Assembly (NCBI GenBank): GCA_016808115.1
Contig: JAEQBH010000034.1
Span: 992,001 to 1,056,000, forward strand
Source of the DNA: Tetrastigma voinierianum
Taxonomy: Eukaryota; Streptophyta; Magnoliopsida; Vitales; Vitaceae
Direction of reading: 5' to 3'
Length of the DNA: 64,000 nt
Position 1 is the stretch's first letter, and every line of letters starts with the position of its first letter. A model generated the notes under the pieces. That model was not told the DNA's origin and ran no database searches. It saw nothing but the letters and a program-made list of their open reading frames with translations. Shown piece after piece: positions 46,396 to 60,545 of the stretch. A program made the position numbers and the translations under genes.

Positions 46396-48542
46396 TCTAT
46401 ATAATTACAATGATTGTATATGTGAAAATATGGTCAAGGGAGTGAATGTGGTAAATATCAAACCGATTTGAAACAAAAGTAAGTATACTCTCAAACCGAA
46501 ATGAAAAGTATTACCAACACTAAACTCTTCCGCGCGCATTTTAATATACAAGAATAAGCGACTTAGAGTCCTGGAGCATCGCACTACCTAGGATTGGAGG
46601 TTCTCTAATTGGAATTTGATCGCTCTCCATTACAAGGGCTCTTCACTATTTAAAGTACTCAAGAGATGCCGCGAATAAAATCAATTTAATTGAAACAAAA
46701 CTGATTTAAAACTAATCTCTAAAAATCTACCAAATAAACAACTACTTCCTAATTCTAAAAGGCCATGAAGAGGTCACTAGATGGGGATAATTATTTACAA
46801 AAATAGCTCTTGTACTTGAAAGGCAACATTGTGAGTTGAATTCGGATTTGTCCAAGGCTAAATGAAGATACCGATTTCTCCATTACCTACACAGACTATC
46901 TAACACACCATATTCCTCTTTTCTTCGTGACAAATGGGGTCTAAATAGCTACTTGTAAAATTTGGCACTCTTAAGATTTGATTGTTTTCTTTTCAATACT
47001 CACAACCATTTCTCAAAAGACTCCAAGAATTCGCCTTAGCAGACGTGGATAAATGCAAGCCTTCTCCAATGCATTTATATATCTAGTCCTTCAAATCTAA
47101 TAAAATTTTCTATCTCCTTGATTAGATCTTTACAACACTGTGGGATCAACATCCTTTCATCGTACTAAGGAGAAACCTCTCACTAACTAATTACACATCA
47201 TCTAATTAACTTCACACCATGAGTAAATTAAATGATTCATCAAGAATTTTTCGTAGCTCATTAGTTCCAAGATATTATCTAACATACCCTAAGTTATCGT
47301 TTCTTACCGTTGACCTCCATCTCTCGCACTGTATGCCTCCCGGAAATCGTGAAAGAAGATACATCTCTTTTGTATGTTACTAATATCTCGAACAATTCAT
47401 TATATGAACAAGATCAATTATATAAATTATTCAAACTCACAAAATAACTCGAAAACTCCAGAATCAATGTTCAACAATTAAACCCCAACCCTAGAGGGTG
47501 TGTTTAATTAATCATTATCGGATTCCAATCATCACTAATCAAACAAAAGTAAAGAAATGAAGAAAGTTAAATCAAGAGAAAGAAGAGAAAACCCGCATTT
47601 GAGCTAAATTCCTCGCCAACAAGAAATAAATTGAATATCTCGAGTATAAAGTAACTGAATCTTTCAATAAAAATAAAATCTGCCTTAAAACTACTCTAAG
47701 ATCTATTTAAAATAAAATCCGCATGAAAACTAAGCAAATAAGTAATGAGAGAGAAAAACCTATGAGAGAGGAGTAGTAAATCCAGATTTTTAGCTTCAAT
47801 CTTTGTCTCGAACCTTAGCAAATTCGAATCTCTTTATATAGCAATTTGGCTTCAATAGAAATCAAAATTTTTAAAATCCACTCTAAAATCTAAAACAAAT
47901 CAAAATCTGTTAAAATTGGAAAATGGGCAGTCTTAGAGGAAACCCAGCAGAGGCTCAATCTTCCCGCTGCCTCTTTACCTAAAAACGAGTATATATATAT
48001 CCTAGGGTGAAATACGAAATTAAATAAAATATCAATTTTTCGCCTTTTAAGTTTCTCAAAGATTTTTGGTCGCGACAAAGCCAGGTCACGGCACCGGTCA
48101 GCGACAATTGCTCGGTCGCAACACCGGTCGCGACATACTTCCTCGGTCGCGACATTGGCGACATACTTCTCAATGCGACATACTTTCCGATTGAAAACTG
48201 CTTTTTCTTCTCCAACTTGTCGCTATAACTTCTTCATTTTAACTCGGATTTAAAGCATACATCAAGCGTGGTTATCTCGAATGTAGAATGCAGCCATGAG
48301 GGAATTTGAAACCATTTGATGTTCCAGATGGTACAGAAAAATTAATTCTTCCAGTAGCGTCAGAGACTCTGCTGACTCCTTCTTTGGAAATATATTGCTC
48401 ATTTCTTGCCAAATCACTTGCTTTTCATCAATAATCCTACAAAACCAAGTTTAGAGGAAAATTACAGTTCATATGAATATGGATATTAAATGCACAACAT
48501 AGCATGTGAAATGAACTTAAAACATGGGATGAGCTGCACACC
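46396..48542 (-). repeat. 3' LTR of the LARD-like element (unit 2)
   Basis: About 2.15 kb, matching 14,567-16,743. The polypurine tract (plus strand 'aacaccccaaacttgaag') follows at 48,543. Confidence 0.85.
48068..48185. repeat. TCGCGA palindrome array (left LTR, unit 2)
   Basis: GGTCGCGACA units at about 48,068, 48,127 and 48,145, with degraded intermediate copies. Counterpart of 16,250-16,385. Confidence 0.85.
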
Positions 48543-51500
48543 AACACCCCAAACTTGAAGTTTTGCTTGTCCTCGCTGTAGAGCAAGCCATTCTCAAGCA
48601 AATGGCAGAAAGAGTCTTATTTCTCACCTTTTATTTTTAAACCAAAACCTAGTAATCAAGCTTGGAAGGGGTACGACATGCGTCTCAAGAATCATCTTGC
48701 CAAGGGTCATAGAGAATATGATCAAGATAATTTTGGTTTCATTTTAATAGTGAATTAATCTCATAATAGAAAAATTTAGATCATGGTTCTCACTAGTGTG
48801 TGTGTGTGTGTCCTCATATCCAAACAATTGCAAAGCTTAAGAGTTTATGAGAATTGAGGCAAGCACATGGATCTCCCAAGATACTTATATAAGTTCCATA
48901 GGCTTGTTGTTCTTATCACTCTCCACTAATGTAGGCACACACAACCTCTCAAGATCAAGTAGGTCTTTATAAGCTTGTAATGTAAGGCTTGTAAGGGGTA
49001 GTCGAGCAGTCATTTTAGGCTAAAACTATTCCAAACATACATATTTTTCCTCGCACACAAATTACCCACCTTCCGGTTTCTACCATCAGCATAGTGACAC
49101 CTCAAACACCTATAAAAATCTGCTTTAGGGTAACCCTTCCATACTCTCATATCACTTTTCTCGCACAAATTCCCAGATTCTTTTCAACAAACACCAAGAA
49201 GCCTTTTCTTAAGACAAGGTTATTAGAGCGTGCAAATGTCAAAACCCCTTTAAGCTTTCTACCAACCCCAGCGAGCTTTAATCAATAGTTCCTAGACCAC
49301 CGGGCCTTTAGGGTAACAAAGAGACACCCCTTAGATTTACTTGCTCTAGGGAAGGGAAGGCTACGAGGCCAGACTAACTCCTCCCTTGACTTTTATTGTA
49401 TTCATTTCTTTTACATTTGATATTTTCTGTTTTTTTTTTTTTTTTTTTTTGACAAACCTCTTTTGATTTTCAACTTAACTCATTTCTTGTTCATTTGGAG
49501 TTATTTTTCCTATGGAAAATAACTCCTCAACTTGCTCTCACCACATTTCACCAGTGTTCCTAAATCCTCATATGGGTGAGTTTGGTTCTTATTTAGGATA
49601 GTGATGTATATGAAGGTTATGGCTTCAAACTTTTTTTTTTTTTATAAACAGAATTTTGGCTCTTTAAGGCTCAACATCTTGGTACTAGAGGAATATGCAC
49701 ATGCATACATTGTAGGCTGGCTTGAAAGGCACAATTTTTCCAATGATGGCCTATAATATTTCTCAATTGCTGTGTTGTTCATGATTTCGCTCAAGTGACA
49801 CAGAACAAGTTCTAGAAACCTATGGAGACTAAAAATTAGATGGATTCCGCAAACCTTCTCTCTAACCCCAAGCAAATCGTTTCTTCAAGGTACTTATCGA
49901 CTGACGCATGGATTTGAGGAAACCAAATGACTAAATAGCCTATTAAAGAGATAACTCACGCTAATAAGTCCATTATCTCTAATATTGTCCATATGCATGG
50001 TTCATTTATGGTCCTATTGACATCACAACAACCTTGCCAAAACTAATTTAACTCCAATAAACCCCAACCAAAAATACCAAACTAAGATAAGTTAGGAAGC
50101 ATCAAACAAAGTTCATTATCCGTAAAAGCATCGTGGTACTTCTCATCTTCAAAGTCATTATTATAACATTTAAGGATATGGATAAACCAAATGAAAAAAT
50201 CAACACCCCTAAACTTTGAGATGAACATTGTCCAAAACACCAGCAATGAGCAAAAAGGAAGCAACAAAGTGTGTATGGTACAGAGAGCCTGGGAAAGTGA
50301 ACTCCTCAGAGTCTCGCCACTTCGGTCAGAGCCTTGATGATTTTCAGACACGATACATTGCGTACCACCCTCGATATACTCTTTGCTTCTTCGGGAGCTA
50401 CGAGCTTTTGGCTTCTAAGTATTTTCTCAAACACTTGGTGTGCACCAACTTCCTTCACCTCAATGAGTGAGCTTTCGATTCTTCAAAACCTCCTTCAATA
50501 CATGCAATCACTCTACAATCAACAATGATCCACAAAAGAAACCCAAACAAATAACCAAGAGACAAAAAAATTTTCTTCTTCCATTGTAATCTCTTGATGC
50601 TGGAATGGGATGAAATTGGGGTTCAACAAAGGTAAGGTTGTGGCCAGATATTTTGAAGCTTGAAGATGATGGAGATGGATTGGGAGGAATGTGATTTAGA
50701 TTTGAGTGGGATGAGAAATGAACTTGAAAGTGGTTGAGTGCTGCAAGGGTCGGGAGGGAAAGAGTATATGCAAGATAGATATAAAGTAGGGAAGAAGAAA
50801 TGGGCTTTAGTAAGTTAAAAAGCCTACAGTTTTTGAGGACCGTGGTAGCCATCATGTCATCACTCCCCGTCTCTCAATCTTATGTTTTTATCCAACTTGA
50901 AAAAGATACCTGCCATCTCCTTCATTTTAGCTCCAATTGGATTGCAAAGGACTCATAAGTTTCCTTCAATGTAGAACAAGTCTTTCAAGTGGATGAGGTG
51001 AATCCATTTGAGCCCCAATCAATGCTGCTAAAATCAGAATAAGCGACGCTGTCCAGTGAAGATTTCGACTCCTTAGGTTCTCTTTGCTTTGTCTCTTGCT
51101 CCATATCACTTGGCTATCCTTCAAAGTCCTTCACGCTTTATATATTCTCTCAAAATTCCAATAGAAACCTTTAATGCTTTCTATTCATGTTAAAACTCAT
51201 CTCTTGTCTTCAATTCTCCTCGCTACGATCATGAACCTTCCAAACTTTATATTTCTATTTCAATTCTGGTTCTTTTCATTCAAAAACCCCAAATTTGATG
51301 AACATCTCCACTCTATTTTCACACTTCAAGCACTATAGAATTACATCAACCACTTTCCAACTTTTTAGCTCTCTCGCCTTGCAAACTAGTCAAGACAACA
51401 TGCTGAGCTTCAACTTATCTTATTCGAAACAAAGAACAAACAAAGCAAAACAACTGCTGAATTTTCATCCCACAAGAAAAAACAAAGAACAAACAAAAAA

Positions 51501-52336
51501 TAACCAAAAAATAGAAAAAGAAAGAGAGTTTGGACATAATCCCATTACCCAGCCTAGGCTGCCTCCTCCTGCCAAGTCGTCCGCTTCGTAGTCCAGCTTA
51601 GAATTCATTGAAAAGTACTTCAGTGCTTCCATTTGATTCAACCATTCATCTTGCTACCTCCTCTTTCATAATCATTCAGCCTGGTTGATGTTTTCTTCGC
51701 ACTAAGATGGGAACAACCCAAATCTCCTTAATTACATTGTGGTTCAGCCACACCTTCAAAATGGGCCTCTATGTGATGTAGATAAACACATTTATGCTAT
51801 AGCTGAATTAACCCAGCCCTTTGATTGACCGGTTTCAATTTTCTGCATTACGGTTCTTCTCTTGTCTGTCAGAAGGTAAATGGCTGGTAAAGATTGAACT
51901 TTGTTTTCTTCCTCACCTACGCTGCAGCCCCCTCGTTGATGTCATCCACGCCGTTTGGAGGAAAGAAGTGGCCTCTTAGTATATGAGAATTTGTAAATCC
52001 CCCCAATGCCCTAAGTCACAAAACTATGGGGAAGGTAATGTGTCAATCTTCAATTTTCAAAACAGCTAATAGCCATTACTTGACTTACTTCAAACTCCCA
52101 GTCTATCCAATAATGATTCTTCATCATCTAAGTTATGTTTAGATATGCCTTGTTCTCACTCCAGCTCATTTTCACCTTCTTCCACATTTCAGGATAGAAT
52201 TTTTCTGCACACCGCCAAAGGAGACACGTGCATTCATTAGATTTGCAAAGTGTTACTAGAGAGGTCCTAGAGAATTTTTTCTTTCTGAAATGTCGACCAA
52301 GTGTCCTATCTTCGAGCTTCTACATTTTTCTTAAAT

Positions 52337-52612
52337 CTAGTACTTAAAGTTGACTTGGGAAGACAATCTAAATTGAAATTCCCTGCTCATGAAGATTAAC
52401 TTTCTGGTTCCCTTCCATGAGATAAAATCTGCTCCCTTAATAGAAGACAACTTCTTCTTCCTCTTGGAAATGTGGGATTTGGAAAACTCCTTGATACAAT
52501 ACTCCTTGTTCCATGACTGAGTTATTGTGAATTCTTTGGTCCAATTTATGAAGAAGTAGTTCAGTTTCTGACTTCTATGGAGGCAATTCCATTTATTGAA
52601 TGTTCTCCACAA
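52337..52612 (-). pseudogene. Small gag-position ORF of the LARD-like element (unit 2)
   Basis: Counterpart of 20,520-20,879. The frame keeps NWTKEFTITQSWNKEYC, which is the alternative frame of the unit 1 LDQRIHNNSVMEQG stretch, showing a frame change between the units. Not recognised as any known family. Confidence 0.35.
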
Positions 52613-52819
52613 GTACCAACAACAAGAAGAAAAACAAAAGAAAAATAAAGTACAAAATACTAATACAAAAATTAACTAAGAAACAAACTACAACCAAAAA
52701 GATAAAAAAAAAAAAAAAAAAATTGCCTAAATTAGCACCACCCGTTTCTCAAAATGTCAACTTCCAATGAGAGAGCGAACCGCGCTTATAATCACTGGCA
52801 AATAAGGTCAGAAAAACTT

Positions 52820-54982
52820 GAGCAAGGATGATTTGAATTTGATGTTTGTGTGAAAATATGGTCAAGGAGTGAATGTGGTAAATACCGCAAACCGATTTAG
52901 AAAAACAAAAGTAAGTATACTCAAAAACCGAAATGAAGTACAATAACACTCAACTCCTTTCCGCAAGTGCACGGGTCATACTACATTAGTGGACTCTAGG
53001 AGTTAGGATATCATCTACAGGATTGAGGTTCTCCCTTAATTGGAATTTGACCACCTGATTACAAGGGCTCTTCTTCACTATTTAGGGCTACTCAAGTAGG
53101 ATGAATAAAATCAATTTAATTGAACAAAACTGATTTAAAACTAATCCTAAAAACTCCACTAGAATAAACAACTACTAATCTTAAAAAGGTATGAAGAGAG
53201 TCACTAGGATGTGATAAATTACTACAAAACACTTTTGCATTGAAAGTCGTTAAACATTCAGGAGTTGAACATTTGACGGTCCAAGAGTTAATAGTATAGC
53301 TTGATTTCTCCATACACCATACATTTCTACTCATCTAAATACACCATATTCCTTCTTTTAATAAAATGGTCTAAACAGCCACTAGAAAATTTGGCACTTC
53401 TTACATTCGATTGTTTTTCTTTTTCAATACTTCTCACATAACCATTTCTCAGATCAAGAATTCTTTCATTTCATGCATGTGGATAATGCAAGCCTTCTCC
53501 AATGTAATTGGTATCTCGTCTTCCAAAACTAATAATAAAATTTTTCTATCTCCTTGATTAGATTCTTACACATGGATCAAGATCCTTTCACTTACTAAGG
53601 AGAAACTCTCGATCAAATTAAATTGGTACATCATCTAATTAATCCTCACACCATGAGTAAATTGGGTTGATCTATCGAAGTAATTTTTTCAGAGTTCATT
53701 AGTTCCAAGACATTAGTCTAACATACCCTCTATGTTACCGCCTTACTCAAATCTCATCTCGTGTCACTCAGAGGGCCTCTGGAAACCAGCAAAGATAGCA
53801 TCTCTTTTGGGTATAAGCTACTAATATTCCGAATAATTCATTATATGAACAAGATTAATTATATAAATCGTGAATCAAACCCACAAAATAATCAATGGAA
53901 ACTGCAACCGAATGTTCAACAATTAAATCTCAACCCTAGAGGGTGTTTAATGTTCCATTACTAGATTCCAATCATCACTAATCAAACAAAAGGAAAATGA
54001 AGAAAGAAATCAAGAGAAAGAAGAGAAAAACTCCGCATTTGAGCTTAAATCTTCTTCTCAACAAAGAAATAAATCTGAATATCTCAGCACAAGATCAAAT
54101 CTTCAATAGCCACAAAAATCTGCTCTAAAACTACTCTAAGATTCATTAAAATAAAAATCCGCTGCAAAACTAAGAAAATGGGCGCTTTGGGAGAGAGAAA
54201 CCCATGATATATAAAATCCGCATTTTTAGCTTCAATCTTGTCCTAACCTTAGTGAAACTAATCTCTATTATACAAAGACCAAATCCCTCTTCTAATAGAA
54301 TCAAAATCGCTTCTAAAACTACTCTAAAATCTGAAAACAAATCAAAATCTACGTAAGACTGGAAAATGGGCAGTCTAGAGAGAGAAACCCTGCTTATATA
54401 GTTCTCCAATCTTTCCCCGCTTGCCTCTTTACCAAAAAACGAGTATATGGTCCTAGGGTGAAATGGGCTTGAAATTAGGCCAAAATATCATTTTCTCGGC
54501 CTTTAAGCCTCTCCTTCGCAAGATTTTGGTCGGCCATACAGCTTGACGCGACACCGGGAGCACACCATATTGTCATAATCGGTCATACATACTTCCCGGT
54601 CGCGACATACTTTCCTGCAATGTGCCAACCTCGCTTTTCTTCTCTAATCCTGTCAGCCAACCCCTTCATTTTTTAACTCTGACTGGGTGTGAGTACTGCT
54701 GGGAAAGATCTTTGAATGTAGAATGCATCCAGCGAGGGAATTTGAACCATTTGATGTTCCAGATGGTACAGAAAATTAATCTTTCCCAGTAGCGCCGTGA
54801 GACTTCCTGACCTTTCTTTTTGAAATATATTGCTCTATTTTGCCAAATCACTTGTTTTCATCAATAATCCTACAAAACCAAGTTTAGAGGAAATTTTATG
54901 AGTTTTACATGAATATGGATATTAAATGCACAACATAGTATGTGAAATGAACTCAAAACATAGATGAGTTTTGCACTCATCA
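52820..54982 (-). repeat. 5' LTR of the LARD-like element (unit 2)
   Basis: About 2.16 kb, matching 21,002-23,132. The primer-binding-like site left of it is degraded. Confidence 0.85.
54525..54608. repeat. TCGCGA palindrome array, degraded (right LTR, unit 2)
   Basis: One clear GGTCGCGACA near 54,598 plus several altered copies ('ttggtcggccata', 'gacgcgacacc', 'atcggtcataca'). Counterpart of 22,675-22,770. Confidence 0.75.
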
Positions 54983-54987
54983 CTAAC

Positions 54988-55460
54988 ATTATACTCATCA
55001 TGATTTTTTATAGACAGTAGAATATTCCTTGGTTTCACCAAGTTCTTCGTCATATCGGACAATATAGTTTTCTCCCCATCCGATAATTGAATTGTGCACA
55101 TGATGGGACCCTCTCAATTATGTTTAGTCATTGATGATTATGAATCCACAAACAACTCTTTAACACTCCAATCATCATTACTTCAGTTAACCTCATGACC
55201 GGTCATCTTAATGGACAATCACATTTTTCGTCTGCAAGAAGCCTTTTCGATTCAAGGCCTCCATCCGACTTATTGTAAGGTAATGCCTATATGTTCCACC
55301 ACGCCTCACATGCGCTAATCCCCAGTTTTTCTACTATCTCCTTATCCGATCTTTTTATCACACACAAATCGCTCTTTTTCTCACATTTTGAAAGCCCATT
55401 CAATCAAAGCATCCCACTACAAAATATCTCGATAATAACAATTTATTAATTACATATCTT
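54988..55460 (-). pseudogene. MULE transposase, N-terminal part (unit 2)
   Basis: Counterpart of 23,134-23,600, with the same segments in more broken frames. The stretch at about 55,320-55,380 corresponds to the IKRSDKG region. Confidence 0.7.
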
Positions 55461-55744
55461 AAAACAAATTACTCTAACTTTAAAGCATTAAAATTACCTC
55501 ATTACCATTAAATGCACTTCACCGCATCAACCACCATCAGAAGGGGTCAATGCATTTAAGTGATCAAAATTCATCCGCAAAAAATAAAATGCATATCATA
55601 AATGTCCGGGATTTTCAACCGTTTCAAGTGGAAATTCCGGATTTCCAAATCCAGGATATATTCTATTTACCGGATATCACAAATCTGGTTATAAATAACC
55701 AACCGATTTTGATATCCTGATATCATTCGCGGATCCGGATTTGT

Positions 55745-58008
55745 TAAACTGCCAGGAGATGACTACCCGGCCAACCTCGCGGAATACAAGTGGATGTCAG
55801 GTTACCCGACGCTCACTCAGAAAATTCGCAGCCCTTTAGTAATGTGAGCCTTCTACTAAAATACAAAATTTGTATACACCGCATTTACCTCCGTCCCCAA
55901 AACACCCAAATATATGTATACGATCACTGGGCCCATAAACTAATACTGATAAAAAACAAATATCACAACTATTCTCCAAATTATCTCCTTAATAACTAAT
56001 AGTTGATTACACTTTATACAAACACATTAACATCTACAAAAGTTCATTACATGCTATAATCCAAAACCATCAAAATCATGTACGTCTAGTAAATGAATTT
56101 GTCTTCTAGCGTTCCTCACCTCGAAAAATATAGAATTCTACCGACGGTGAGCCAGCAGCCCAAAGAGAGTGGAATCCACCCTAAATGAGTTACTTCCTCC
56201 ACCTATGCATATGTACGTTCCAAAGTAAAACACACAATTCAAGTAACATAACTTACTAATGTCTATATGATCACCCTCCCATGTCACGAGTCCTCACCCC
56301 GACCACTCACACTTGCCTAAGCCATGAAGGAGAAAAATAATCATTTTCAAAACAAAACTTTGTTCTTGGAAAATATACCAACAAATATTCCGGGGCCAAT
56401 ACTGGATTACCTCCGAGGTGAATTGGGCTGGTGAGCTTCCAAACAAATGCCATCCCTATCCTAAATGATCCACGCCCATCCTCCCAAACCCAATTCCTCC
56501 TAATATCTCCCGTGAAATTCCTTCAACCATATCCGTTTTTACAAAAATACCTTGTCAGCGCATCTAATTCTGGGGGTTACCTGAAGGCATATGAAAATGC
56601 ATTATGCCATTTTCAAAATAATTCTACACAATATGTCAATATGCATATTTCTTCAATCAATCTACAATTACATTTTATGTAATTCAACACATCAATCATC
56701 ATCAATTTAGCCTTAAATTGAAGTTAAAATTACAATCATCTCCAATGGCTTAAGCAACACAATTTAATTCCAAGTAATTGCGCCATTGTACTAATACATT
56801 ACAATAATGTCTTAACCTATCTATTTCCACACATACCAAGCCATCTCATCAACACCTCAGATGCCAAAAAAAAAACAAATGGATAGGTTTATGGTCCATT
56901 CCCATACAAATCGGGACTATTTTTTACATCCCAATGTAGCAAGGCAAGTCTCGCCATGCTCCCGCCACTTCCTACATTCGGTTCCTTATGAACCCATTTC
57001 ATTCCCATTTCCGGTCTCCTACTCCCACCAAAATAGAATCTCTAATTACAATTCTACACAAACAAATTCCTACCCATAGTTTCTCGGAGGTTCACTGATG
57101 TCCAAAAAAGTCTAAAATAAATTCCACAATTCGTCCCCATGCTCGGGACCGATCATAATGCCCATTCCCGCCTTTGTCATATCACATGATTTAAAGCACC
57201 CTTTTATGAATCAAAACACCCAAACAGGCCCGCAATGGGCCATCGTTTCACCATCGGGTTTCAATAACTAAACAATTAGTCTCGCCTCAGGACCGATCAA
57301 AAGGTCTCTCACTACCAAACCAACCAAACATTCAAACACTTAAAACGAATAAACAAAAGAGTGAGAAACCCCTACCACACCTGCACCACAAAAACTCTTA
57401 AAACCCGAGTCCACGCTACGCCCCTCGCCTCGCAGAACAAATCTTCCTTTCCTCTGCTCCTACGAAACCAACAGCCCGATCGTCGGATCTGTGAGAGAAT
57501 GAAGACTCTCTCACTAAAAATTTCTCCACTTTCGATCTGCAGAAACCCCAACACTGCTTTTGGCCCTGGGGTTTAATGATGAGATGCACATCAAGCCACA
57601 TGTTTTGTCATCTCTCGACTTAAAATCAAACTTAAAAATGCCTATCACACTAAGTGTCCCTCTCTCTTACCCATTTGATATTCGACACTATCTCTACCGG
57701 CCCATTTTCAGTACTTCTCTACTCATACCACTTATGGTACATGAGTACATGTTATATGTGGCTTCACATCGAAACCATTTTACAAGATCTAAACGCCATG
57801 CCCTAAACGTGTCAACTCCGACTGCCTCGGAAAATTACGGTAATTTACATGCTAACTAGATTTCTCATGACGATTCCAAATCTATGGAAACTGGGCTGAC
57901 ATCCAGATCTAGAGAATTAATTATGGATTTTTAACCGAAATTACAATTTTATAATCGAAATTACGATTTTGCCATTTTTCCAGAAATTGGAATTTCTCGG
58001 GTCTTACA
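55745..58008 (+). mobile_element. Solo LTR, gypsy-type, inside the MULE (unit 2)
   Basis: Counterpart of 23,883-26,122, ending TTTCTCGGGTCTTACA, the canonical end of the family. The start is blurred ('ctgccaggagatgactacccgg'). Confidence 0.7.
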
Positions 58009-58353
58009 GAGTATATTCCGGATTTCAATATCCGGAGAATATTATGATATCCAGATTAACCGGATATATACTACTCATAAACGAACCTGAAACGCTATAA
58101 ACTTCCTCGCCTTCTCCTCTTTCCACTCGCTTTAAATCCACTTCAAGCTATTCTCACTATTTTTCAACTCCAGCCTCAACAATTCTCAACATTTTTCAAA
58201 ACGGTCACTTCCGATGCTACGGAGTTGTGCCAAGACAGAGAGCCGGGGCAAGGCAAGAAAGAAATAGAAAAATAAGTGCCACAGAATTAGATTTTCCCCC
58301 CATGGATATAGTTTTTAATGCATGATAAAAATAACGAGTCAGAATGTAATTTC

Positions 58354-58742
58354 TAACATCATCGTATAACATCTTCTCAGACTGTTTCTTCATAAGCTGA
58401 TGGAGATCACGTCCAGGACAGTGCAATCAATCGCGTAACCAACGATTCCTGTCCGTACACACAATTCCATGAAGCCTGGGAAGAAGAGGATGCCGAAATT
58501 GCTCAACGCCTCTTGTTCGACATCCTCCTGTAAGTTGTGAACTACTCTTCATCAATATCACCACTATCCTTACCATTGTCTTTTTGCCTTCCTCTCCACA
58601 GCTTCCTGGAAAGTCGGCCTTCAGCGAGACGTTCCTCCCGACGCCTCTCAGCCTCCGCCTGCCTCCACCAGAAACACTGCCCCTGGCGCCTTGCCGAGGG
58701 AAGCAAGGTCGATCATGGGAGCAACCGGCATGGTCGATCACA
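58354..58742 (-). pseudogene. OXI1-like: OXI1-like kinase, exon 1 (unit 2)
   Basis: Counterpart of 26,483-26,870. One frame reads FRHPLLPRLHGIVCTDR, the N-lobe segment before YCPGRDLHQ. The glycine-rich loop and the ALKAI lysine motif are in other frames or degraded. DDV at the MULE insertion is intact. Confidence 0.8.
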
Positions 58743-58929
58743 ATGGTGAAGAAACAGTAGAACAAAGTAACTAGTGCTGTGACAGAGTTTTTGCAGCAGA
58801 CGGTAAAGAGGAGAGAGAGGACAGCTTAAAAGAGAGTTATGGTTTTATTTTATTTTGGGAAAATGTGAAAAAAGAAAACCAAAGCATTTACCCGATATCT
58901 CATTTATAACTTATAACTCCGATATCTCA

Positions 58930-59290
58930 CTTAGAAAAATTTCAATGGGAGTTATCAAAATGAAGTCCCAAATACCATTTATAACCATCAACAGCTGTTT
59001 TAAAGACTATAAATGTTGTTGGTTTGAAATTATCTAGATTAAATTAAATATTATTTAATAATTTAATATTTTATTAAAAACATAATTGGGGTCCTACCAA
59101 ATACGGATTTAATATGGGCCTATCATATGAATAATACTACTAACCGCTATTTCGCAACGCCCCACCCTCTCTCCAAACCGCCAAACATGCAACTCCTCAA
59201 ACTACGCCATTTCGTCACCTCATACTACCTTCATTAACTGACTTTTATCAAGCAAAAGTCATTGGCAAAGAGCACTGGGATGGCACCCCC
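58930..59290. mobile_element. Possible Harbinger-related MITE (unit 2)
   Basis: Counterpart of 27,035-27,400. The left part is almost identical to unit 1; the right part differs and ends with 'ggcaaagagcactgggatggca', which loosely mirrors the left 'caatgggagttatca'. Confidence 0.4.
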
Positions 59291-60332
59291 GATACAACTC
59301 GTCGCAAGTACTTACAATTTATAAACTTTTTCTATAAATTACCATCAGACTCAATCCACCGCTAAAATAGTTTCTCAAACTTATACGACGCTCATTACTA
59401 TACGCAGTGTCTGGCCAACACTAATCTATCATTTTAATATCAAATTTAAATAATCACTGATCATTTTAATTGTCAATTACCATATTTGTAGATTTAAAAC
59501 TACATAACCATGTGTCTCTATGCATCTTAAAAAATTCCATGTATAAATAGGATACAACAAGGGTTTTTTTTTTTTTTTTTTTTCATATTTTGACTTTATT
59601 TTTCGGGGTTTTTTCTTTTTGGGCATTTTTCCCATTTTATTTTTCTGGGGAAGTTAGCCATTCAAGTTTGAAGGCGTGACTGGAGTGGGTGATGTAAAAC
59701 ATAAAGAGCCACGCGATAGGTTCTAATGGGCCTGTTGGACTGACATGCCGAATCAGACCAGGCCCATGGACCAAATCCATGGTCCAAGATTTAAAATCAA
59801 TTGTTTTAATTTTAACCCCTTCCTTATAGCTTCAAAATTTAATACATCAACTAAGCTACACCTTTATTAAATTATTATACAAACTTTTAATAAAATATAT
59901 ATTATAAATAAAATTGCTACTATATATATTTAGTAAAACTACTGGTGAATTGCCAAGAATAAATAAAAAGATAAAGCAGATGCCTTTATCAGATAAATGG
60001 CCCTAAATAAAGCCCACAACCCTATCCTCCTAAATAAACGGGCTCGGGTCGGGGTCATGCTGGTCTTTGGACGAGTCTGGAGCTTTTTAAAGACCCCTAA
60101 ATTTTATCTCAATAGGGAACTCTATGACTTTTGATACTTAGGGACAGAAAATATATAAAACGTGAATGAATCGTATTAGCTATCATAAGCCTGTAACAAT
60201 AATGTAAAATGGAGCTTATGGTCCTCGATCTACTAAACTTAATTTTCATTTGTGTTCAAAAGTTTTTATTTAGGAGGGGCTTATAGTAACCCCAATTTTT
60301 TTTTTCTTTTTCCGTTGTCACAAATTACCAAT
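59291..60332. other. Non-coding spacer, unit 2
   Basis: Counterpart of 27,401-28,436. T runs near 59,560-59,585, no gene recognised. The CCATGGACC inverted repeat is kept at about 59,763-59,785. Confidence 0.4.
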
Positions 60333-60545
60333 GTTCTTAGAAATTGAGAAACTCTAGAAATCGAAGTTTTGAAAATTATAATAATATTCTAGAAATTGAT
60401 AGATTATAGAAGGTGTCGATGGAAGTTCTAGGAAATTCGCAACTTATGGAAATTCTAAGGATTTTAGAAACTAGAAAATTCTGCCAGTTGAGAAATTTTC
60501 GAATTTGGAAAATTGGGAAATTGAGACATTTTAAAAATTGATAAA
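60333..60545. repeat. Degenerate TCTAGAAATTGA repeat (unit 2)
   Basis: Counterpart of 28,437-28,625. Confidence 0.75.

Larger units (their letters stand above)
46396..54982 (-). mobile_element. LARD-like LTR retrotransposon (unit 2)
   Basis: Counterpart of 14,567-23,132. LTRs at about 46,396-48,542 and 52,820-54,982, internal region between. The right target copy CTAAC is at 54,983-54,987 directly after the LTR end TTTGCACTCATCA; the left copy reads TTAAC at 46,391-46,395. Same insertion site inside the MULE transposase. Confidence 0.87.
45432..58353 (-). mobile_element. Mutator-like element with nested retroelements (unit 2)
   Basis: Counterpart of 13,618-26,482. The left terminal repeat and the 9-bp TAACATCAT at 45,423-45,431 and 58,354-58,362 are intact, so the insertion site is shared with unit 1. 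The right terminal repeat is partly degraded ('agaatgtaatttc'). Holds the same truncated transposase, LARD-like element and solo LTR. Confidence 0.87.
40492..58742 (-). pseudogene. OXI1-like: OXI1-like AGC2-type Ser/Thr protein kinase, interrupted (unit 2)
   Basis: Same structure as in unit 1: exon 1 about 58,742-58,354, intron about 45,418-45,134, exon 2 about 45,133-44,683 plus 40,676-40,492, with the MULE and Harbinger insertions at the same sites. Recognisable pieces are QFRHPLLPRLHGIVCTDR in one frame (this stretch is better preserved than in unit 1), CPGRDLHQLMKKQSEKM, DDV, a degraded DLKPEN region, GLNRKALGKGP (shifted from LIGKLLEKDP) and the C-terminal VVEI. The glycine loop reads RQGARG-like here, and the ATG used in unit 1 is changed. 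Not functional as written. Confidence 0.8.
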